Source: an uncultured Litoreibacter sp. (GTDB lineage Bacteria > Pseudomonadota > Alphaproteobacteria > Rhodobacterales > Rhodobacteraceae). Taken from it: a DNA stretch of 35,355 nt. Below are positions 1 to 6,929 of this stretch, piece after piece. The notes under the pieces were generated by a model. It saw only the letters and a list, made by a program, of their open reading frames with translations. It was not told the DNA's origin and did no database searches. Both the position numbers and the translations under genes were made by a program. Location of the stretch: NCBI GenBank assembly GCA_938030665.1, contig CALHHY010000147.1:1-35355 (forward strand), in the 5' to 3' direction. How positions within the stretch are numbered: the stretch's first letter is position 1; each line of letters opens with the position of its first letter.

Positions 1-1
1 G

Positions 2-1051
2 ATCACTGACAAGGAGGCGATGCTCAAAAACAAGAGCTATTTCAAGAAATCCATGGGCGATGAGGCGGGCTCGGCGGCGAAGAAGGGCGTCGTCACCTCC
101 GTGAATCGCGGCAAGGTCTATTTCACCATGTGGTCCATGGACGTGAAGATCGAAGGCGAAAACGCGGTCAGGCATCTGGACCTGACCACGCATAACCACG
201 GTTCAACGATGAACACGCCACCGATTGTCTTTGTGGATCGCATGGCAGTGATCAATTCCGTGAGTGGCTGTGCAAAAGAAAAAAAGGCGATTGATGACGC
301 CTGCGGCAATCCTGTCGATGACGAGAAAATCAAATGTCCTGATGGCAGCAAAGTGATGGAGCTGCGATCAGAGCATGTAAAGATATGTGAGGCTAATCCA
401 ACCAATAGGGCGAAAAACCCAGGCTTGTCGGCCAGCGCGGCACGAAACAACAAAAAGACACGAAAAGCGTCGCAGTCCCAGGTCGATGCTGAACTTCGCA
501 GCTACTCCAAGGAGATCAGGGCGAATGAATGCCAACAAGCGATGCGATGCGCTCTCGTCCCCTTCAAAGAAGCAAAGAGTGGGGGGTGTTGCCCACCCCA
601 AACGCCTGAGCACCTCATCCCAGCGGCGATGTTTGGCAAAACGCGCGGGACTGATAATTCGATGGGGCGTTTCGTCAGCGCTTCGGGCGCGGATAGCCCG
701 TATGACTGCGACAAGGCAGCGTGTCTTTGCGCAGAGGGGGGCGCACAGAGGGCCACCCATGGCCTATTGGGGCGCGGGCGCAGAAAGTATCTTAAGAAAA
801 AAGGTCTGAAAACAGGCGGAAAGACGACTGATCGAATTACAGTTAGCGAGGCGGCAAAGTGCGGCGCGACCAGCGCGAGTGAGGTATTCCCCCAATGCGA
901 TGCCGATTGTTTGCAGGCGCAACTAGAAGCCAACCACAAGGCTATGGGAATGGATCCCGAAAACGATAAAGTTGCGCCGGTTCAAAGCAATGATGGAAAA
1001 AAGATCGACCCTCTCTGGGAACAAGAATTCAACGACATGTTGTCTACATAG
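2..1051 (+). CDS. PAAR-like DUF4150 protein with C-terminal GHH2-type nuclease toxin domain (5' end outside window)
   Basis: This is probably a T6SS spike-tip effector: a PAAR-like domain that caps VgrG, fused to a toxin. The first ATG at 20 is almost certainly internal. The frame is open to the window edge (ITDKEA before the Met), and the segment MLKNKSYFKKSMGDEAG is what I know from the middle of DUF4150 domains, followed by the typical GKVYF, WSMDVK and RHLDLTTHNH blocks. The C-terminal part has CQQAMRC, then GCCPPQTPEHLIPAAMF, then YDCDKAACLCAEGG followed by a His. This matches the layout of the HNH/EndoVII-type Tox-GHH2 family, with the usual GHH reading PEH here. Nuclease activity is inferred from family membership. 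The next gene follows after 11 bases and is the likely immunity gene. The N-terminal part of the PAAR-like domain is outside the window. Confidence 0.85.
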   Translation: MTDKEAMLKNKSYFKKSMGDEAGSAAKKGVVTSVNRGKVYFTMWSMDVKIEGENAVRHLDLTTHNHGSTMNTPPIVFVDRMAVINSVSGCAKEKKAIDDACGNPVDDEKIKCPDGSKVMELRSEHVKICEANPTNRAKNPGLSASAARNNKKTRKASQSQVDAELRSYSKEIRANECQQAMRCALVPFKEAKSGGCCPPQTPEHLIPAAMFGKTRGTDNSMGRFVSASGADSPYDCDKAACLCAEGGAQRATHGLLGRGRRKYLKKKGLKTGGKTTDRITVSEAAKCGATSASEVFPQCDADCLQAQLEANHKAMGMDPENDKVAPVQSNDGKKIDPLWEQEFNDMLST

Positions 1052-1062
1052 GGTGAAAAACA

Positions 1063-1938
1063 GTGGAGAAGCCAACCCCAGATAAATTCAACTTTCGATC
1101 TGGCATCGTGATGCGACCAGACAAGATTTTGCTGACTGCCGGTCTGGTGAGCTTGGACGAAAACAAGGATGCCCATACCGTTGTTATGACGTGGCATCCA
1201 GACGAAGGTTGGAAGGGAATGAAACGTGAGTGGAGTTCCATCTCAGTGGCCAAAAGCACGACACCAGTGTCGGATTTCCTTGTGTTGGGCGAAGAAGGGG
1301 AGCTCTTTTCTATTGGTGATTCCGGACCAAAAGAAACTCAAGTGGCTCCTGACAAAACCGTTGCCTCAATTGGGGTCATCGGCGGTCGGCCCTATATCGC
1401 AGGTATGCCAGGCATGCTGTTGCGTCGAACGGGTGAGGAGGAATGGGAAGAGCAACCGCTTGGGCTAGACCCACTTCCCGATTTTGAAGCCGTTGCAGGG
1501 CAAGATGCGGAAAACCTCTGCGCCGTAGGCTGGGGAGGGGCCATTGTGCTTATAGAGAACGGCGTTGAGACGCGCGTGCCTTCTCCCACCGACGTCATCC
1601 TGACCGATGTGTGTCTCGGCGGCGATGGATATTATTACATATGCGGACAAGGCGGGACGTTGCTGCGTGGGCGTGGTGATACTTGCGAACTCATTGCCCG
1701 TGATGAAACAGAAGATGATCTTTGGAGTGTCTGCTGGTTCCGCAATCAATTGCTGATCGCGTCACTTTACGGGGTCTACGTTCTTGGTGATGACGGCAAG
1801 TTAGAGGCGCTGGATACTGATACAGCCGTGATGACCTCATCCTATAAACTGCATGCGTTGGACGATACTTATTTGCTCTCTGTTGGGGCGGATGATGTCA
1901 TTTATTTTGATGGCACTGACTGGATAATGTTGACTTAG
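1063..1938 (+). CDS. Beta-propeller-like hypothetical protein, candidate immunity protein
   Basis: I do not recognise a named family. The 291-residue protein has no signal peptide or membrane segment. It is built of recurring Gly/Asp-rich units ending in hydrophobic strands (for example FLVLGEEGELFSIGDSG, YYYICGQGGTLLRGRG and LLSVGADDVIYFDGTDW), which suggests a WD40/YVTN-type beta-propeller. The start is a GTG 11 bases after the toxin gene stop, with only a weak GGGTG ribosome-binding site. An ATG at 1111 is an alternative. Its place directly behind a nuclease-toxin gene makes it the natural immunity candidate; this is inference from position. Its base composition is visibly less GC-rich than the T6SS core genes, as is common for horizontally exchanged effector/immunity pairs. 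Confidence 0.7.
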   Translation: MEKPTPDKFNFRSGIVMRPDKILLTAGLVSLDENKDAHTVVMTWHPDEGWKGMKREWSSISVAKSTTPVSDFLVLGEEGELFSIGDSGPKETQVAPDKTVASIGVIGGRPYIAGMPGMLLRRTGEEEWEEQPLGLDPLPDFEAVAGQDAENLCAVGWGGAIVLIENGVETRVPSPTDVILTDVCLGGDGYYYICGQGGTLLRGRGDTCELIARDETEDDLWSVCWFRNQLLIASLYGVYVLGDDGKLEALDTDTAVMTSSYKLHALDDTYLLSVGADDVIYFDGTDWIMLT

Positions 1939-1950
1939 GGGAGTTTGGTG

Positions 1951-2385
1951 ATGAATGCGAACCCTTCAATTGGTACGGGCTCGGTCATTTTGACTGGCAC
2001 GTTTAAAGGCTGGAACGAAGCCCAACTGGCCTTGGTGGAAGTTGATCTTTCAAACGACGAAACGATGGTGCTAGAGGCGCGGTCGATTGCAAATCTTTCG
2101 ATCGATGACCTAGAAGCAGAGGTTCTCGTTCAGTTTACGGGCGGTGCAAAAGTCGAGCCCATCGTAATGGGGCGTTTAACGCCGAACTCGCCCGGTCTAG
2201 CGCCACCTAAGAGCGGTCTGGACCCAGACGTCATTTCTTCCGACGACCGCAAGCTCACGCTCCGCTGCGGCAAGGCCTCGATCACCCTCACCAAGGAGGG
2301 CAAGATCATTTTGCGCGGGACCTATATTTCCAGCCGTTCCTCGGGGCCGAACCGGATCAAGGGCGGGTCGGTGCATTTGAACTGA
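1951..2385 (+). CDS. DUF6484-domain protein (VgrG-tail-like)
   Basis: A small protein of 144 residues from the ATG at 1951, which has a good GGGGAG ribosome-binding site seven bases upstream; in-frame TTG 1945 and GTG 1948 also exist. The N-terminal half (GSVILTGTFKGWNEAQLALV and QFTGGAKVEPIVMGRL) matches what I know of DUF6484, a domain found in T6SS effector neighbourhoods. The C-terminal half reads LTLRCGKASITLTKEGKIIL, closely resembling the end of the VgrG encoded at 9430-11727 (SLTCGKAKIVMKKDGTILI). It may be an adaptor or spike-associated piece for the PAAR-like effector. Its stop overlaps the next start by one base (TGATG), so the two are likely translationally coupled. Confidence 0.75.
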   Translation: MNANPSIGTGSVILTGTFKGWNEAQLALVEVDLSNDETMVLEARSIANLSIDDLEAEVLVQFTGGAKVEPIVMGRLTPNSPGLAPPKSGLDPDVISSDDRKLTLRCGKASITLTKEGKIILRGTYISSRSSGPNRIKGGSVHLN

Positions 2386-3644
2386 TGGGGTCTATCCCGC
2401 TCATTGTTGACATGCATGCCGAGGACGCGGCCATCCAATGGGTGCAGCGGAACCGGGCGGTGGATGCGCCGCATTTCAACACCCGGCTGCTGTCTCGGCT
2501 GGATGAACGGCTGGAGGCAAATGTTGATGGCCTTCGCGTGGCGGGCCGCATGGGGTGGGAGGCCGCCCGCGCCGCATTTGACCAATTTGGCGAAGCGGGC
2601 GAGATGTTTACCCTGTCCACCCTCGCCTTTGGGGCGGGCAGTGCGCGTGGCATTGGTGAGGTGCTTGAACTGCTGGAAGCTGACGAAGCAGTGGGGCTGC
2701 TGAGGCCCGCTACCTCCGGGCTCGGCTGGCTGGAGAAAGGCGCGCTCCATGGGTTGGTGCAGCCGCTTCTGGACGACAAACGCGCTGTGGCTCGGGCGTT
2801 GGGAGTAGGGGCCTGCCTGATCCACCGGGTGCATCCGGGTGACCAGCTTTCCCGGTTTTTGCGAGACAAGCCGGTGGTGCGCGAACGCGCCCTTTCGCTG
2901 GTGGGCCATCTGGGCGCGGAGGAATGGAGTGGCCCCTATTTCGATGCTGCCGACCAGGCAGACTGCCAGTTCCGCGGCGCGTGGGCCGATGTCCGATTTG
3001 GCCAGAACGGACCGGCGTGCGAGCACCTATGGGATTGCGCATCGCGGCCCGGCCCAGAGCAGACCACAGCGTTTGAACTTTGCGCGCTTCTGAGCACCGA
3101 GTCGGAGCTTGGCGGGCGGTTCCGCACCGCGGGCGCAATAGGGCAGGGGCTGGCGCTCCGCGCTGCCGGGCTTCTGGGCCAGGTTGATATGGTGCCTTGG
3201 CTGATCGATCAGATGCGTGGGCCTGAGACAGCGAAGCTGGCCGGCGAAAGCTTCTCGATGATCACCGGGGCAGACCTCGCCTTCCTTGATCTGGATGGTG
3301 ACGGTGCACCGCAGACTGGCCCAACTGATAACCCGTCGGACCCTAATGTGGAGCTGGATGCAGACGAAGACCTGCCGATGCCAGACCCCGACAAAGTCGC
3401 CGGTTGGTGGGCACGGATAGAGGCAAAGTTCCAAGACGCCCCGCGCTATTATCTGGGCCAGCCTGTAGGGACTGACGCCTATCGGGCGGGATTCGTAAGC
3501 GGCTATCAACGGCAACGCCGCCGAGCCGCACTTGCCCTGGCTGTCGCTGACCCGACCCAGCCCGTTCTTAGCTGGCGAGGCCGTCGGAAGCTGCCGAAAG
3601 CTTCTTACCATGCGCCAAGCTATTGGAGTGCGCAGGGACAATAG
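2385..3644 (+). CDS. TIGR02270 family protein
   Basis: A 419-residue cytoplasmic protein with no signal peptide or membrane segment. The N-terminal block (AIQWVQRNRAVDAPHF, RLDERLEANVDGLRVAG) and the following helical, HEAT-like units match TIGR02270 proteins, which are of similar length and occur in T6SS effector clusters; their biochemical role is not known to me. It starts with an ATG overlapping the DUF6484 stop. Residues about 300-340 are an acidic Asp/Pro-rich linker. The end (about the last 15 residues, after LSWRGRRKLP) looks less like the family than the rest. It borders the region holding the decayed IS6 element, so the C-terminus may have been altered there. Confidence 0.8.
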   Translation: MGSIPLIVDMHAEDAAIQWVQRNRAVDAPHFNTRLLSRLDERLEANVDGLRVAGRMGWEAARAAFDQFGEAGEMFTLSTLAFGAGSARGIGEVLELLEADEAVGLLRPATSGLGWLEKGALHGLVQPLLDDKRAVARALGVGACLIHRVHPGDQLSRFLRDKPVVRERALSLVGHLGAEEWSGPYFDAADQADCQFRGAWADVRFGQNGPACEHLWDCASRPGPEQTTAFELCALLSTESELGGRFRTAGAIGQGLALRAAGLLGQVDMVPWLIDQMRGPETAKLAGESFSMITGADLAFLDLDGDGAPQTGPTDNPSDPNVELDADEDLPMPDPDKVAGWWARIEAKFQDAPRYYLGQPVGTDAYRAGFVSGYQRQRRRAALALAVADPTQPVLSWRGRRKLPKASYHAPSYWSAQGQ

Positions 3645-3699
3645 GCCAACACCAAGGAAGTCGGAGGTTAACTGCAGAGCCAGGGTGCCAGCGACGACC
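3645..3699. other. Unassigned junction between TIGR02270 gene and IS6 remnant
   Basis: This short stretch joins the TIGR02270 stop to the recognisable end of the transposase remnant. It has no gene, terminator or repeat that I can support. It may hold the rest of the degraded insertion sequence. Confidence 0.3.
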
Positions 3700-4139
3700 A
3701 AGTCCGGCAGGTTCAGTGACGATCAAAGGTAGCACATCAAATGCCTTGAATCGTTTGCGAAAACCCGAATGGAGGCCTGTTTGTCGCACTGGGACTGCAC
3801 AAGGATGTCCAGTGCGCCGCTGCCGCTGTCGACAGCGCGCAACAGTCAATACTTCTTACCGTTTATCGGAAGGACGACCTGGTCCAGGTGGCATTTGTCC
3901 GCCACTTTGGGGCGATCACGGCGGATCACCTAGGCACACCGCGACCCAAATCTAGCAACCCAAGCGCGTATGGCTTCGCAGCTGATCACAACACCGCAGG
4001 CGGCGAGCGCGTTCTTGGCATCGCGCAAACTCATGGGGAATCGATGAAAGGCCCAGACGGTGTACGCGATAATCTCAGGTGGAAAACAGTGGCCTAAGAA
4101 GGCGCCAGATTGATTAGGTTTGGTTATGTGCCCAAACAT
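3700..4139 (-). pseudogene. Decayed IS6-family transposase remnant
   Basis: On the minus strand, an intact stretch from the ATG at 4139 reads HCFPPEIIAYTVWAFHRF, then LRDAKNALAACGVVIS and AIRAWVARFG, the typical N-terminus of IS6-family DDE transposases. A TAG at 3930-3932 interrupts it. The same frame then continues with IRRDRPKVADKCHLDQVVL and, after a TGA where a Trp codon is expected (KKY*LLRAVD), with LDILVQSQCDKQAS. Near 3760 the homology shifts frame to FRKRFKAFDVLPLIVTE, around the second catalytic Asp, which here appears as Glu. At least two nonsense codons and one frameshift make it inactive. I could not identify terminal inverted repeats, and the 3' end is uncertain. Confidence 0.75.
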
Positions 4140-4222
4140 CGGTTGCTGAGATGCCCGACTACTTGAGGATGCCGTTCTGTAAACTGACGTGGAGGAGCAG
4201 AGACTCGGGCAACAACAAACAC

Positions 4223-4248
4223 GCTGTATCTTGTAGCAAAGATACAGC
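4223..4248 (-). terminator. Perfect 10-bp stem-loop, probable terminator of the OmpA-domain gene
   Basis: GCTGTATCTT and its exact reverse complement AAGATACAGC are separated by six bases. Read on the minus strand, the hairpin lies about 65 bases after the stop of the OmpA-domain gene and is followed by a T-rich run (GTGTTTGTTGTTG). That fits a weak rho-independent terminator. The stem is not GC-rich and the T-run is broken, so it could instead be a leftover of mobile DNA. Confidence 0.4.
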
Positions 4249-4312
4249 TAGACACTACAGCAATCGCGGTAAACGTGAGCACGTCGATGTAGGGCCGTCG
4301 AGGTGGCGGCGG

Positions 4313-5083
4313 TTAACTGAGTGCCTGGAATTCCACGCGGCGGTTCTCGTCTGCGCGCGTATTCTCAGCATTGGAGGGGAAACGCTCGCCCATCCCAACG
4401 GTCTCCAACCTGGCGGCGGCTATGCCGCATTGCTGCACCAGATGCCGCGCCACTTCCTTCGCGCGAAGCATTGAAAGGCGCTGGTTATAGTCGTCAGATC
4501 CGGAGGTGTCTGTGTGGCCAATGATGCGGAATTTTACAATGTCAGAGCCTTGTATCGCCGCACAGAGCGTCGCTAATTTCGGCGCCTCGGACGCGGACAG
4601 CGCAGCGGAATCAAAGCCAAACTGTATGTTGAGGTTCACCTGTAGCTCGGGCTTTAGCTTGGCATATAACAGCGGTACATTGGGGTCGGGTACCGCAGAC
4701 GCAGACGGTCGCAGTGGGGTCGAGGACCCAGCCACGGTCACCCCGCCGCCTGAGGCCGCCGGCTGCACAGGTCGCAGGGGCGTATTGTTTGGCGTCGTGG
4801 GGGCCAGAGGCTGCAACCCGGTGGATGGGGCATCTTCAGCTGGGGCCACAGCCGCAACCGCCGGGGCCTCCTCCACAACGACCGGTTCCGCCTGAATGTC
4901 TTCGACCGTGATCATGGACAGGCTGCGCGTACCACCAATGCTGCGCGTCAGCGGCTGGTTCTGCGCCTCAACCTGCCTGTTAAAGATTTCGATCAACTGT
5001 TCTGACGTCATGTCCTGCGCTGTCGCCCCGACGCCCCAGCAGAAGGGGATCGCGGAGGACAGGACCATCGCTAAAGCACGCAT
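4313..5083 (-). CDS. Secreted OmpA-family peptidoglycan-binding protein
   Basis: A 256-residue protein starting at the ATG at 5083, which has an AGG ribosome-binding site at good distance; an in-frame GTG at 5092 adds three residues. It begins with a Sec signal peptide (MRALAMVLSSAIPF to ATAQ). A low-complexity Ala/Pro/Val-rich linker (about residues 60-125) leads to a C-terminal OmpA domain with FGFDSAALS, IIGHTDTSGSDDYN, RAKEVARHLV and ENRRVEF, the residues that bind diaminopimelate in peptidoglycan. It lacks an OmpA barrel and an obvious lipobox, so it is probably periplasmic. It is divergent from the phosphatase-M15-hybrid-VgrG operon. T6SS clusters often have a TagL-type anchor, but TssL here carries its own OmpA domain, so this is an additional wall-binding protein. 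Confidence 0.85.
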   Translation of the reverse strand: MRALAMVLSSAIPFCWGVGATAQDMTSEQLIEIFNRQVEAQNQPLTRSIGGTRSLSMITVEDIQAEPVVVEEAPAVAAVAPAEDAPSTGLQPLAPTTPNNTPLRPVQPAASGGGVTVAGSSTPLRPSASAVPDPNVPLLYAKLKPELQVNLNIQFGFDSAALSASEAPKLATLCAAIQGSDIVKFRIIGHTDTSGSDDYNQRLSMLRAKEVARHLVQQCGIAAARLETVGMGERFPSNAENTRADENRRVEFQALS

Positions 5084-5220
5084 ATCAATCACCTAAATAA
5101 AAATTTTGTCTGGCGACGATCTTAGGTTAAAAAAGAACAAATTTCAATTCTTACATAGCTCAGTCATGCAGCCGTTCTCTTCGGATTTGAGCAGAAAAGT
5201 TCGTTTTATTGGCGAGATTG
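5084..5220. promoter_or_regulatory. Divergent intergenic region between the OmpA-domain gene and the PP2C operon
   Basis: About 137 bases separate the two divergent starts. The region is clearly AT-richer than the coding DNA around it (for example 5095-5155), as expected for back-to-back promoters. I found no convincing -35/-10 pair or operator, so only the location is supported. Confidence 0.4.
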
Positions 5221-6030
5221 ATGACGACGCCCACGACCCGACCTCCGCGCCTGAATTCAACCAAGCGCCAGGCCATGCCCCGCTACCATGGGGCGGGTCT
5301 GACCCATGTTGGACGGGTGCGGGAGATCAACGAAGACGCTATATTGACCGATCCCGAGATGGGCACCCTCTGGGCGATTGCGGACGGCATGGGGGGGTAC
5401 GGGCATGGCGATGTAGCCTCCGACATTGTGACCCAGCAGCTCGCTCAGATCGAAGAGGATGCCGCCCCAATCCCTGGTTTGCGCAGCAGCCTGTTGCAAG
5501 CGAACCAGCTGATCCAGAACCGCAGCGCGGAGCCCGGCATGTCCCGCATGGGAGCCACCGTGGTGGCGGTGATGCTCAAGAACGCCGTTGCGCATATTGC
5601 ATGGGCAGGGGATTGCCGGGCCTATCTGATGCGGCAGGGTCATCTGAAGCTTTTGACCCGCGACCACACCGTTGTGCAGGACCTTGTGGAGCAGGGGCTC
5701 TTGGCGACCAAGGACAGTGAGAACCACCCCGACGCCCATATCGTCACCCGCGCCATTGGTTACGAGCACAACGTCGAAATTGACGCGCTGTCAGTGCCAA
5801 TCATTCCGAATGATCTTCTACTTCTGTGCAGCGACGGGCTGGCCGCCTGCCTGGGCGACCAGGAGATCGTGTCTATCTTGCGGCGCGAAACTGGGGAAGC
5901 AACGATGTGCGAAAGCCTTGTGCAAGCCACCCTTGAAAAGGGGGCACCTGACAATCTGTCGGTAATCTGCATTGGTGTGCGGCCCGGGCCAACGCTTGTA
6001 CCCGGACCCGCATCTGGGACCGGGCCATGA
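5221..6030 (+). CDS. pppA: PP2C-family Ser/Thr phosphatase (PppA-like)
   Basis: This enzyme would dephosphorylate T6SS targets of the PpkA-like kinase and so reset the threonine-phosphorylation switch. The PP2C/PPM motifs appear in order: VGRVREINEDAIL, then WAIADGMGGYGHGD with the metal-binding Asp at residue 55, GATVVAVML, AWAGDCRAYL, LTRDHT, LLLCSDGL, and PDNLSVI near the end. At 269 residues it has the usual size of a single-domain bacterial PP2C. The start is uncertain: ATG 5221 is used, TTG 5209 is upstream, and ATG 5275 (MPRYHGAG) is also plausible because it lies just before the conserved domain. The stop overlaps the next start by four bases (ATGA). The cognate kinase is far away at 32675-34789. 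Confidence 0.9.
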   Translation: MTTPTTRPPRLNSTKRQAMPRYHGAGLTHVGRVREINEDAILTDPEMGTLWAIADGMGGYGHGDVASDIVTQQLAQIEEDAAPIPGLRSSLLQANQLIQNRSAEPGMSRMGATVVAVMLKNAVAHIAWAGDCRAYLMRQGHLKLLTRDHTVVQDLVEQGLLATKDSENHPDAHIVTRAIGYEHNVEIDALSVPIIPNDLLLLCSDGLAACLGDQEIVSILRRETGEATMCESLVQATLEKGAPDNLSVICIGVRPGPTLVPGPASGTGP

Positions 6031-6926
6031 AGCAGGGCGCGCTGATCGGGCCGATCATCATCGCCATTGGCCTGATTTGCGCAGCACTGGCCTTCGCGCT
6101 TGTCGGTGCAGTTCTACAAACGGCCGATGGCGCGACCGAGCTGCGGCTTGATCGCGCTGAGGCGCAGATTGAAAGTCTTGAACGCGATATCGCCGATACC
6201 CGAGACCAGCTTGCTGAGGCGGAACAGACTCTTAATGAGCAGGCTGAAGAGCTTGCAATTCTATCGGGTCAGCTCCACTCCGGGATCGCCCGTCAGCCGG
6301 GCTCTTCGATCCAATTGCCCGTATCTGACAGCGATGCGGCCTTGCCTATCGCACCGCTGGATCTTGAAGACCATATCCAGACTGAAGAACCGACCGAGGT
6401 GATGATCCTCGCCAAGGCGCGCTTCAACAAGGGCATCACGCAGCCGCGCAACCGCACCATGCTGGAAATTTTGGGCCAGCCGCGTGGGCAATACGGCACC
6501 ACCTGCCAATCGATTACCAACCCGAAGCTGAGCGCCCTGGTAGAAACCCGAACCGTCGGGCCGATCCGCGTGACGATGCTGAAACCCGCGCTAGACTCTC
6601 TGCAGCGCATTGTGGACCGACTGAAGGAGAGCGAGCCCGACCTCTATGAAGGTCTCGGCACCGCGGGCGGGCTCTGCGTGCGGCTGATCCGGGGTTCGAA
6701 CCGCTCTGTCTCCAACCATTCCTTCGGCACCGCGATCGACGTGAAGCTCGACGGTAAGCTCGACGGGTTTGGCGACGGCGGCACCCAGTTTGGGCTGCTG
6801 CTTCTGGCGGAGCTGTTCAACGAGGAGGGTTGGTATTGGGGTGCGACCTACCGGCGCGAGGACTCGATGCATTTTGAGGTGGGCGAGGAAACCCTGCGGA
6901 AATGGCGCAGCGAAGGCAGGATCTAA
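6027..6926 (+). CDS. Membrane-anchored coiled-coil protein with M15 (VanY/D,D-carboxypeptidase-like) peptidase domain
   Basis: This is probably a peptidoglycan hydrolase in the periplasm. Residues 7-29 form one N-terminal membrane helix. Residues about 35-82 are a predicted coiled coil (heptads such as RAEAQIESLERDIADTRDQL). A linker leads to the C-terminal M15 domain, with the zinc motif SNHSFGTAIDV (His231, Asp238) and EDSMHFEV (His282), plus GGLCVRL just before. It overlaps the phosphatase stop by four bases and precedes the TssL/TssM hybrid by three, so it belongs to the T6SS operon. From memory, Acinetobacter TagX is a T6SS-linked peptidoglycan hydrolase of similar type, needed to open the wall for the apparatus. 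A similar role here is inference; a secreted effector is less likely given the membrane anchor and lack of an evident immunity gene. Confidence 0.85.
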   Translation: MKQGALIGPIIIAIGLICAALAFALVGAVLQTADGATELRLDRAEAQIESLERDIADTRDQLAEAEQTLNEQAEELAILSGQLHSGIARQPGSSIQLPVSDSDAALPIAPLDLEDHIQTEEPTEVMILAKARFNKGITQPRNRTMLEILGQPRGQYGTTCQSITNPKLSALVETRTVGPIRVTMLKPALDSLQRIVDRLKESEPDLYEGLGTAGGLCVRLIRGSNRSVSNHSFGTAIDVKLDGKLDGFGDGGTQFGLLLLAELFNEEGWYWGATYRREDSMHFEVGEETLRKWRSEGRI

Positions 6927-6929
6927 CCC

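Noticed and set aside
20-22. ATG at 20 with AAGGAGG just upstream as the true start of the PAAR-like gene
   Set aside because: The spacer is only two bases, the frame is open upstream, and the sequence from this Met matches the middle of the DUF4150 domain.
2322-3026. Minus-strand open frame opposite the TIGR02270 gene
   Set aside because: The plus-strand frame has clear family similarity; this one has none.
5106-5720. Plus-strand frame overlapping the phosphatase start
   Set aside because: It is in a different frame from the PP2C motifs, which are unambiguous, and its product is low-complexity.
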